Source of the DNA: Colwellia sp. D2M02
GTDB taxonomy: Bacteria; Pseudomonadota; Gammaproteobacteria; Enterobacterales; Alteromonadaceae
Reading direction: 5' to 3'
NCBI RefSeq assembly: GCF_018860755.1
Contig: NZ_JAHKPW010000090.1
Location: 9,995 to 72,230 of the forward strand
Length of the DNA stretch: 62,236 bases
The notes under the pieces were generated by a model that searched no databases, was not told where the DNA came from, and was given only the letters and a program-made list of their open reading frames with translations. Positions 28,911 to 37,400 of the stretch are shown one piece after another. The stretch's first letter is position 1. Each line of letters starts with the position of its first letter. Position numbers and translations under genes: made by a program.

Positions 28911-29177
28911 TTAATCTACTGAATGATTATTTTCAGTAACCTTAGCTTCCAACTCAGCAAATTTAGCTTCAAGTTCACTTAACTTAGCACGTGTTTTAAT
29001 AAGCACTTGTGTTTGTACATCAAACTCTTCACGGGTAACAACATCTAATTGTGCTAATTTACTTTGCAATACTGTTTTAGCTTTATCTTCAAACTCATTC
29101 GCCATGCTTTTTAAGCCTGGAGGAATAGACTCTGAAACTTGTTTTGCAATTTCTTCAATTTTTTTAGCGTTGATCAT
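28911..29177 (-). CDS. ubiK: Ubiquinone biosynthesis accessory factor UbiK (BMFP)
   Basis: A small membrane-fusogenic coiled-coil protein that binds UbiJ and helps the aerobic ubiquinone complex. I choose the ATG at 29177 (88 residues, MINAKKIEEIAKQVSES), which has AGGA at good spacing and matches the family N-terminus; an in-frame ATG at 29225 lacks this support. Features are the amphipathic N-terminal helix with IPPGLKSMANEFEDK, the VTREEFDVQ motif and a C-terminal heptad coiled coil (LSELEAKFAELEAKV). UbiJ and UbiB are encoded about 13 kb away. Confidence 0.92.
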   Translation of the reverse strand: MINAKKIEEIAKQVSESIPPGLKSMANEFEDKAKTVLQSKLAQLDVVTREEFDVQTQVLIKTRAKLSELEAKFAELEAKVTENNHSVD

Positions 29178-29293
29178 TATTTTTCCTACATGAGTACTTT
29201 GTGAACTTTTTGCTCTTAGCTGCATTGTAACTGTTTTGCCGCCAAGGAAAAACAGGTAAAATTAACCCGAGACAATTTTTCTATTGAGTAGCT

Positions 29294-31309
29294 ATGAAAC
29301 TTAACCCCGGACAAAATGAAGCAGTTAAATATATCAGCGGACCTTGCTTAGTGCTGGCAGGCGCTGGCTCAGGTAAAACTGGGGTTATTTGTCAGAAAAT
29401 AGCGTATTTAATTCAAAAATGTGGTTATAAAGCACGAAATATTGCTGCGGTAACTTTTACCAATAAAGCCGCTCGAGAAATGAAAGAGCGTATTCAAAAA
29501 ATGCTCGGCCGTGAATTAACACGTGGTTTAACGGTATCAACCTTTCACTCATTAGGCCTTGATATTGTACGCCGTGAAATAAAAACGTTAGGTTACAAAC
29601 CCGGTTTTACCTTATTTGATGACCAAGATACCCTCGCCTTATTAAAAGAATTAACCATTGATGAACTTGATGGCGATAAAGACCTACTCAGTAAATTGCA
29701 AAGTATGATTTCCAACTGGAAAAACGACTTACTATTGCCCGATGCTGCCATAAAAAGAGCTAACGGTGCTGATGAGGTTGAAAATGCTGAATTTTATCAA
29801 CGCTACTACAAACATATGATTGCCTATAACGCACTCGACTTTGATGACTTAATTCTTATTCCCACGTTATTACTCAAAAACTACCCTGAGGTTAGAGCGC
29901 GTTGGCAGCAAAAAATTCAATACTTATTAGTAGACGAATACCAAGATACTAACGCTAGTCAATATGAATTAGTTCGCCATATTGCTGGTGAACGTGCGCG
30001 TTTAACCGTAGTAGGCGACGACGATCAGTCAATCTATTCGTGGCGTGGTGCAAAACCAGAAAATTTAGTTTTACTGGGTAAAGATTTTCCTAATTTAAAG
30101 CTGATCAAATTAGAACAAAACTACCGCTCAAGTGGTCGTATTTTAAAATGCGCTAACGTGCTCATTGCTAATAACCCGCACGTTTATGATAAAGCTTTAT
30201 TTAGTGAGCTTGCTTACGGTGTTGAGCTAAGAGTGGTGCAGGCCAAAAATGAAGAAAACGAAATAGAGCGTGTTATTGGTGAGTTGATTGGTCACCGCTT
30301 TATGAACCGCAGTCAATATAAAGATTACGCAGTATTATATCGTGGTAACCACCAATCTCGCTTACTTGAAAAAGCACTGATGCAAAACAGAATTCCTTAC
30401 AAAATCAGTGGTGGCACATCATTTTTCTCTCGTTCAGAGGTAAAAGATGTAATGGCGTATTTACGCGTATTGGTAAACCCTGACGATGATAATGCCTTTT
30501 TACGTATTGTTAATGTCCCTAAACGCGAATTAGGTCCGGCAACATTAGAAAAACTCGGTACTTATGCCAATATGCGTCAAATTAGTATGTTTGCCGCAAG
30601 TTTTGAACTTGGCTTAGAACAAACGCTTTCAGGTCGTGGACTAATGAAACTACAGGCTTTTACTCAATGGCTAGTAGAAACCGGTGATAACGCAATGCGT
30701 GGCGATACCGCTGCCGTTTTACGGTCAATGATTCGTGAAATAAATTACGAAGACTTTTTATACGACACCTCACCAAGCGCTAAAGCTGCAGAAATGCGCA
30801 TGAAAAACATCACTGAGCTATTCAGCTGGGTCACACAAATGCTAGAAGGCAATGAAGATGACGAGCCGATGACCTTGCCTGAAATTGTCACTCGCTTAAC
30901 CTTACGCGATATGATGGAGCGCAATGAAGAAGAAGACAGCAGTGATCAAGTACAATTAATGACACTGCATGCTTCTAAAGGTTTAGAGTTTCCGTATGTA
31001 TTCCTTATTGGCATGGAAGAAGGTTTATTACCCCATCAAACAAGTATTGATGAGGGCTCGGTTGAAGAAGAGCGTCGCCTCGCTTACGTTGGTATTACTC
31101 GCGCTCAACGTGAGTTAATATTCACTTATGCGAGAGAGCGCCGTCAATTTGGTGAAGTAGCTAGAACCGAAGCCAGCCGCTTTTTACATGAACTACCGCA
31201 AGATGATTTAAACTGGGAATTAGGTCAAGTTAAGAAGAAAACCGAAGCGCATGTTGAACAATCAAATAAACAAGGTGTGGCTAACTTACGGTCTCTGTTT
31301 AAAAAATAG
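29294..31309 (+). CDS. rep: ATP-dependent DNA helicase Rep
   Basis: SF1A 3'-5' helicase that clears proteins ahead of replication forks and restarts them. The 671-residue product has all motifs: Walker A AGAGSGKT (about 23), [13 protein letters not shown] (Ia), VDEYQDTN (II), [13 protein letters not shown] (III), QNYRS (IV), [13 protein letters not shown] (V) and VGITRAQ (VI). The VNVPKRELG segment and length distinguish Rep from UvrD. It is divergent from ubiK and is the last core gene before the accessory region. Confidence 0.96.
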   Translation: MKLNPGQNEAVKYISGPCLVLAGAGSGKTGVICQKIAYLIQKCGYKARNIAAVTFTNKAAREMKERIQKMLGRELTRGLTVSTFHSLGLDIVRREIKTLGYKPGFTLFDDQDTLALLKELTIDELDGDKDLLSKLQSMISNWKNDLLLPDAAIKRANGADEVENAEFYQRYYKHMIAYNALDFDDLILIPTLLLKNYPEVRARWQQKIQYLLVDEYQDTNASQYELVRHIAGERARLTVVGDDDQSIYSWRGAKPENLVLLGKDFPNLKLIKLEQNYRSSGRILKCANVLIANNPHVYDKALFSELAYGVELRVVQAKNEENEIERVIGELIGHRFMNRSQYKDYAVLYRGNHQSRLLEKALMQNRIPYKISGGTSFFSRSEVKDVMAYLRVLVNPDDDNAFLRIVNVPKRELGPATLEKLGTYANMRQISMFAASFELGLEQTLSGRGLMKLQAFTQWLVETGDNAMRGDTAAVLRSMIREINYEDFLYDTSPSAKAAEMRMKNITELFSWVTQMLEGNEDDEPMTLPEIVTRLTLRDMMERNEEEDSSDQVQLMTLHASKGLEFPYVFLIGMEEGLLPHQTSIDEGSVEEERRLAYVGITRAQRELIFTYARERRQFGEVARTEASRFLHELPQDDLNWELGQVKKKTEAHVEQSNKQGVANLRSLFKK

Positions 31310-31681
31310 CACAATGTTGTCAATAGCCGAAATGAGGTGGACGACTACCTCATAGTACTAAGTTGGCTTAGGCTGATTCTCGTAATTTAAGACATTGTCT
31401 TATGTCTTAAATTAGCCAATAGCTGACATTAACTTTTGAGTCACTGACGGCAGAACAGGTCTAAGCAACTACAACAAATTTAATTATTGATTTATCTTGA
31501 ATGCGATTTTTAAGCTGAGCTAAGTAACTCATTATTTACGCCATAAAATCCATTTTATTTTGATGGTATTCTTGGCTGTTTATAATAGCCATGGCTTTTT
31601 ATCTATCGTTTGATTGAATGGCGGCTATAGCCCTCATTTCTAATTTAATCAGTACATTGTTTATTTCGTTTAGCTTTGCAA
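31310..31681. other. Intergenic after rep with two hairpins, no gene seen
   Basis: This 372-base stretch holds a 7-bp stem hairpin (31332-31338 with 31347-31353) soon after rep, perhaps part of its terminator though no T-run follows, and a perfect 11-bp inverted repeat (31384-31394 with 31403-31413). No supported reading frame. It is the left edge of the accessory region. Confidence 0.55.
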
Positions 31682-31999
31682 TTAAAGGGGGTCTTCATTC
31701 TGTTGATTTAATAATAACTTTTCTAACAATCCATTAAGTTTAGACTCATATTCTTTATATCTATCGAGCCACTTTATATCTGATGAAAATGCATAACTCA
31801 GAACTGATGAAGTCAGTACTTCATCATAATATTTTAGCTCTATTGCCATATTTTCTAACTGAGATACTGAAAAGTGATCAACAGATTCTATATTGTTTAG
31901 TACTACTTCTTCTTTAGATTGTTGTGCAAAACAATTTGACAGAGAAGTAGTACTTAATATTAAAGCCGTCATAACTAAAAGCTTAAAGAATACTTTCAT
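31682..31999 (-). CDS. Small exported protein, unknown function
   Basis: A 105-residue protein that I do not recognise. A Lys-containing N-terminus and hydrophobic core up to CFAQQ give a signal peptide of ~25 residues; the NCFAQ context is not a clean lipobox, so a soluble exported protein is more likely. The mature part is helical and acidic, without cysteine or known motif. It stands alone in the accessory stretch between rep and the IS982 element, convergent with rep. Confidence 0.65.
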   Translation of the reverse strand: MKVFFKLLVMTALILSTTSLSNCFAQQSKEEVVLNNIESVDHFSVSQLENMAIELKYYDEVLTSSVLSYAFSSDIKWLDRYKEYESKLNGLLEKLLLNQQNEDPL

Positions 32000-32210
32000 T
32001 CATGAACCTATAACTTATATTTTTATAAAATAGTAGAGTAAATTTATTTTTAATTGGCGCTAGCTTTTAATTAAAAATGACCAGACAAAAATGTATTTCA
32101 CTTTATTATTGTTATCTGCCTTACTAATTATGTTGTTATTTTAAATATTTGGAATTAATAATTTATTACTATCTATCTTGGCTTGTGATTTAAAATAGAT
32201 CAAAACTTAA

Positions 32211-32216
32211 TAATTA
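32211..32216. repeat. Left target-site duplication of the IS982 element
   Basis: TAATTA directly before the left terminal repeat; the same six bases follow the right end at 33214-33219. The sequence is itself palindromic. Confidence 0.65.
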
Positions 32217-32253
32217 ACCTCAGATCGGGATAAGAATTATTAAATTGAACTAA

Positions 32254-32317
32254 ATGCCTGTTCCACGATCCGATCTTTCGACTAAGAAAAAACAGAAAGA
32301 TAAAAAGGAACAGGCAT
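32254..32317 (+). promoter_or_regulatory. Hairpin that buries the transposase ribosome site and start codon
   Basis: An 11-bp perfect inverted repeat pairs 32254-32264 with 32307-32317. The right arm includes most of the Shine-Dalgarno (AAGGA, 32305-32309) and the first two bases of the ATG (32316-32318). Inside, 32273-32279 pairs with 32295-32301. Transcripts entering from outside would fold this and block translation, the protective device known from other insertion sequences. The effect is inferred. Confidence 0.65.
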
Positions 32318-33200
32318 GAATAAACTAGTTGAAATATTCTGTGATGTCGATGATTTTTGCCGAGTATTTATCCCCGAATTAGAAAAGCAACTCATTGAAG
32401 ATGGAAGTCAAAAGCGCAGACGTTCAAGTCGAATGACAATGAGTGAAATCATCACGATCCTCATTGCCTTTCACATGTCTCATCACCGGGACTTTAAAAA
32501 CTATTATAAGGGTTACATTGCAAAGTTTTATAAAAGTCACTTCCCTCATTTATTAAGCTACACACGATTCTTAGAGGTTATTCCTAAAGCAATCATTCCT
32601 TTATCTAGTTATTTCTCAACACTCAAAGGTGAGGCTACAGGGATTGAATTTATTGACTCAACGAGTATTAAGGTCTGCCATAACTTACGTATTCCTAGAC
32701 ACAAAACATTTGGTGGGATTACTCAACGGGGTAAAGGAACAATGGGATGGTTTTATGGATTTAAGCTTCACCTAGTCACTAATTATCGGGGTGAAATAGT
32801 GGATGCAAAACTCACCACCGGTAATGTACATGATACAAAGCCTGTACCTGATATCACCAAAAAACTATCGGGTAAGCTATATGCGGATAAGGGTTATATC
32901 AGCAAAAAATTGTCAGAGAAATTAAAAGATGATGGTGTGGATTTGATCACCACAGTAAGACGAAATATGAAAGCCAAAGCTATGTCATTATGGGATAGAG
33001 CTATGCTCTCAAGGAGGTTTATTATTGAAACGATAAATGACCAATTAAAGAATATTTCTCAAATAGAGCACTCACGCCACCGTAGCCCAAACGGTTTTAT
33101 GTTGAATATGTTAGCAGGACTTGTGGCTTATTGCCTTAAAGAAAATAAGCCACGCCTTAATATATCTGACGTTGAGAGGAATGCCATGATTGCCGCTTAA
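32316..33200 (+). CDS. IS982-family transposase
   Basis: A 294-residue DDE transposase. The likely catalytic residues lie in IEFIDSTSIKVC (first Asp), LYADKGYIS (second Asp) and RRFIIETINDQLKN (Glu), the spacing of the IS982/DDE_Tnp_1 group. The N-terminus (IFCDVDDFC) is typical of IS982. The frame is open from start to stop, so the enzyme could be active. The ribosome site is strong (AAGGA) but enclosed in a hairpin. Confidence 0.93.
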   Translation: MNKLVEIFCDVDDFCRVFIPELEKQLIEDGSQKRRRSSRMTMSEIITILIAFHMSHHRDFKNYYKGYIAKFYKSHFPHLLSYTRFLEVIPKAIIPLSSYFSTLKGEATGIEFIDSTSIKVCHNLRIPRHKTFGGITQRGKGTMGWFYGFKLHLVTNYRGEIVDAKLTTGNVHDTKPVPDITKKLSGKLYADKGYISKKLSEKLKDDGVDLITTVRRNMKAKAMSLWDRAMLSRRFIIETINDQLKNISQIEHSRHRSPNGFMLNMLAGLVAYCLKENKPRLNISDVERNAMIAA

Positions 33201-33213
33201 GCCGATCTGAGGT

Positions 33214-33763
33214 TAATTAGCTTTAATATAAACGACAGTTAACGCTAAATGACTATTATTATTTATCTTTTTCTAATAAGTTAATTTTTATCACACCTAA
33301 GTAAAATGTATCAATAAGAACATCGTCTGGCACCTAATATGCTGTAACTTTATTGTCAAAAAAAGTGAAGTTAAAAGGAGTATGATTAACTGGAACTCAA
33401 CTAGATGCCGCACCAACACTATCGCCATTTGAACCTTTCATTAACAAACCCTCTAAACTGATATTAAAAAAGCCGACGATTAGGCTAACATCATTATTTC
33501 CATCGCAGGTCATTATCCTTAAAGATTCGGGACAATAATAACAATAGTCAGAGATACTCGAACATTGCCGTTGAAGGTTGACCGATTAATATAGGTTGGT
33601 TTTATTCGGTCATTTAATACCTTTAAGACTTTCCTTATATCAAACTATAATTTTTCCAATTTTATTAAGGGATTTCAGGATAAGTTTGCAATTACAACAG
33701 TCATTATCTACTCTAATTTAAGTAGATAATTAACAAGTAAATTATGACACTTTAAGGATAAAA
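33214..33763. other. Intergenic between IS982 and the barrel gene
   Basis: This 550-base AT-rich gap holds the right target duplication, a 38-codon minus-strand frame (33397-33513) that may be a fragment, and a perfect 10-bp inverted repeat (33703-33712 with 33721-33730) 34 bases before the start of the outer-membrane protein gene. The inverted repeat could be an operator for that gene. Nothing else is supported. Confidence 0.5.
33397..33513 (-). other. Possible gene remnant or micropeptide frame
   Basis: A 38-codon minus-strand frame opening MTCDGNND and ending KGSNGDSVGAASS before TGA. AAGGA is present only two bases before the ATG, too near for efficient initiation. The composition (Gly, Ser, Asn, Leu) looks protein-like, so it may be the end of a lost gene. 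I do not recognise a family. Confidence 0.25.
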
Positions 33764-34414
33764 ATGTTGAAACTATTTAACAATCTAACAATAATAAAAA
33801 ATCGTCTATTTATCCTCCTCTTGTTTTTTTCAACTAGCATTTTTGCATCAGAAACAAATACAGTCGCAAATAAGCCCTTGTTTCAATTTGAAGCAGGTAT
33901 TCATGCTAATTACATGGATGCAGAAGACTACTATCAGTTAAATACCAGTGACGTATTTACCACTGACTCCTATACGCAACTAGGGTTTGATGTTTCAATT
34001 CAATTACATCACCAAGTATTGCCAAAAAATGCGTTCCTTGCATTAGGCTGGAGCAAAACCGGTGAATATAGCGCGGATGTGCTTGCGCATTGTGGTGATA
34101 AAGCCTGCCAAGAAACCACTAAGCTTAACTTTGAATCACTACAGCTAAATTATCATTACCAATGGCATCAATCTTCCACATTGGAATCTTCAGTTTATGC
34201 TGGTGTTTCATATATTTGGGCTGAGGGTGAAATTAAAGGTCAAGCTTGGCGTGATGGCGCAACAGGTTTTCAGGTAGGCAATCAAATTTACTTTATGCCA
34301 CATTCAGCCATTCAACCCTACATTGGTGTTAAATTATCTTACTTCGCCATTGAAGATGGCGATGACACGGTTCACTTACCAAACTTAAGCCTTTTATTTG
34401 GCTTACACTTTTAA
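33764..34414 (+). CDS. Outer-membrane beta-barrel protein, unknown function
   Basis: A 216-residue protein with a signal peptide (ends near IFASE) and alternating hydrophobic/polar strands with aromatic girdles, ending in a strand and terminal Phe (LSLLFGLHF), the signature recognised by the BAM machinery. It resembles small 8-strand barrels. One Cys pair (HCGDKAC) could form a loop disulfide. AAGGA precedes the ATG. It lies 19 bases before the start of the giant lipoprotein gene on the same strand, so the two are probably an operon and may act together at the surface. No known family is recognised. Confidence 0.8.
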   Translation: MLKLFNNLTIIKNRLFILLLFFSTSIFASETNTVANKPLFQFEAGIHANYMDAEDYYQLNTSDVFTTDSYTQLGFDVSIQLHHQVLPKNAFLALGWSKTGEYSADVLAHCGDKACQETTKLNFESLQLNYHYQWHQSSTLESSVYAGVSYIWAEGEIKGQAWRDGATGFQVGNQIYFMPHSAIQPYIGVKLSYFAIEDGDDTVHLPNLSLLFGLHF

Positions 34415-34433
34415 TTAATTTTTGGACTTTTTT

Positions 34434-37400
34434 ATGATGTTACTTCGTTTTGTAAGTTTATTGTTACTTTTGGGGTTAACCGCTTGCGAGAAAGCAAGTG
34501 TTCCTTCAGATACCTCTCCTAATTTAAGTTTAATGGTTACTGCACCTTCTATCACTGATGTGGGTGAAACAGTCAACCTAAGTGCGATACTTAGTGCTAA
34601 TGGAGCAAATGTTAATAGTGGCGTTACTTATGTGTGGGAGGATAAATCTGCACAACAACTTGGTTTAACGAGTAATAACGATACCGCGAGTTTTGTTGCT
34701 TTAGCCGGTATTGATGAGGCGATTATATTGGTAACAGCCTCTATTGATGGCTCATCTGTCAATGAAACGATTAACATAGTCATTAATCAACCACCTAAGT
34801 TAACTATCACGGCCCCTTCAGCTGTTGATGTAGGCACTAGCGTTGATCTTAGTGCGGTATTAAGTATTGATGGAGTAGATGTTAATAGTGGTGTTACTTA
34901 TGCGTGGGAAGATAAGTCTACCCAACAAGTTGGTTTAACAAGCAGTAGCGATACTGCTAATTTTGTCGCCATCTCTGGTATCGATGAAGCCGTCATATTA
35001 GTAACCGCTTCTTTTGATGGCGTCACTGTGAGTAAAACAACGAATATTACTATTAACCCGCCCCCTAATTTGAGTTTAACTGTTACTGCACCGCTTACGG
35101 TTAATGTGGGCGACAATGTCAATATTAGTGCTATGGTCAATGCTGATGGAGTTGATGTTAATAATGGTGTTACTTATTTGTGGGAAGATAAATCTGCACA
35201 ATCGATTGGTTTAGCAAGTAAGGATAATACCGCTCATTTTGTTGCTGTTGCAGGTATTGATGAATCAATTGTGCTAATCACAGCGAGCTACAAAGGCGCG
35301 ACAGTGAGCGAAAAAGTGTCTATTGCTGTGCTTAGCTCAGTGCAACCTGTTGAAATAGGTGCGTTGACTATTAGTGGTCCAACTAAGGTAAAGTCGTCTG
35401 ATGAGGTGATTTTAAATGCACTTTATACACAAACCAGTGCAGTAAAAGCAGATGCGACTTTTGTTTGGTCACAAGATGAAGGGCCTGACGTTGGGTTTAC
35501 TGCCAATAATGGCGAAATATCATTTACTGCACCAGATGTTAACCAAGATACAGAGCTTGCCTTTAGTGCTCAAACCACTAACGATGCGGGTGAACTTTTC
35601 GATACATTGTGGTTTGTTACAGTAACTCCTCCCGATATTGCATTTACTAATCAGCCTAATACAGGGCAATCACAAGTTAACAGTCAACAACAAACAGCTC
35701 ATACAGTAAAACAAGCTACTTCTGGTGATAGAGTTCACTTAACGACACAGGTTAGCCAAACTGGCGGTGGCGGCTCATTTACTTATGCTTGGCAACAGGT
35801 GACAGGTACTCCAGTTGCTATAGCTCATCCAGATATATCTCAACCTACCGCAACTTTTGTCGCGCCTTCTGTCGCGGGGAAATTAACTTTTAGTGTAACG
35901 GCTACGGAATCTGGCAGTGGAAAAAGCATTTCGCAAACGCAAGTAGTTAACGTATTAGGCAAGCCGTTTACCCCACAACAAGGTGCGCTGCATTCGGTAT
36001 TTAGTGGACATGGACAAATTGAATTAAAAGGTAGGGTTAATGGAGGAACAGCGCCTTTTAGCTATTCATGGGCACAAACAACTGGTCCACAAGCTATAAT
36101 TAGCAGCACAAGTGCTGAAAATCCATCTGTAACACCGCCAATAGTCACAACCGATACAGACATTACTTGGGTTGTTACAGTAACAGATTCGAATAATCAA
36201 AGTGTTACTTCTACGCATGTAGTCACTGTAAAAGCAGCCCCTAAGTTAGCTGTTTCTATATTACACCCTGCAAGCACGGACGTTGCTGAAGGCGACACCG
36301 TACTACCGCAAGCACACATTAGTGGAGGCACAGGCAATTATTCCATTCGTTGGACGAGTTCTGTAGTTACCTTGGTTGATGAAACTACCGCAGCACCAAG
36401 CTTTGTTGTACCAACAGTCAGCAAAGACACCACAATTGTTGTGAATTTAGCAGTGAGCGACGGCGTTAATCAAATCACGCGAAGTGTAAGATACACAGCT
36501 AAACCTTTATTTACGGTAAATTCGCATCAGAACCAAAGCGGCAGTAACCTAGCCACAGGTCCTAATCAAAGTACACATCAGAACAATCAAATTGAGTCAG
36601 GCAAGACCTTTAAACCCAGTGTTGATGTACACGAAAATGCTGCATCTGGTGGTACTTTTACGTATGTATGGACAGTAGTGAAACCTAACCCCGCACCTGC
36701 AGATTTAGTCATTGCAGGTGCCAATACTGCACAGCCCGTTGTGAGTGCACCTAGTGTTACCAGTACAACACCTGTTGAGTTGCAAGCTGTTATCTCTTAT
36801 AGCGTTAATGGTAAAAGCATTAGTAAAACGGTTCACTCTCAATATCAAGTTGTCCCATATAATTCACCTAGTAAACCCACATTAACATTAAGCATGGCGG
36901 GGCATGAAAGTGTGATTGGTGGTCGTCTAGCGAACCCTACTGTTTCGGTCATGAATGCAGCAGGCACCATCACTTACAAGTGGACACAAATAAGTGGGCC
37001 AAATATTGTTGGGGGTATCATTGGTGATACAACAGGCAATCCTTACTTTACAGTGCCAACCATCACCGGTGGTCATCAAAATTTAGTATTAGAAGTTGAA
37101 GTGGGTGATGGCACTGACGTCAAAACAGCGCAAGTAACTTTTGATATTGACCCATTAAACATACCACCGAAATTACCATTGACTGTTGTCGCGTCTAATG
37201 ATGAAACAGTTGTTGCTAACGCAGTGGTAACCCCAAGAGCGACTGTAACAAACTCTAATGGCACGCCGACTTATGCATGGGCTCAAACCAGTGGCACAAC
37301 CATTATAATTACCGATGCAAATACGGCAACGCCAAGTTTTACGGCGCCCACAACCAGTGGCACGATAGTACTTGAAGTCACCGTAACAGATAATGACAAT

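Larger units (their letters stand above)
32217..33213 (+). mobile_element. Complete IS982-family insertion sequence
   Basis: A 997-bp element bounded by 18-bp terminal inverted repeats that agree at 16 positions (left ACCTCAGATCGGGATAAG, right reads ACCTCAGATCGGCTTAAG on the other strand). It carries one intact transposase gene and is flanked by TAATTA on both sides. Size, single gene and repeat length fit IS982. Intact ends, an intact gene and a perfect target duplication suggest recent insertion. It lies in the accessory stretch between rep and ubiB. Confidence 0.9.

Noticed and set aside
31384..31413. Perfect 11-bp inverted repeat as an attachment site
   Set aside because: No integrase gene and no second copy at the other side of the accessory region were seen; left as a plain hairpin.
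34528..35337. CRISPR-like repeat array
   Set aside because: The units are coding, about 270 bases long and without spacers; no cas genes are in the window.
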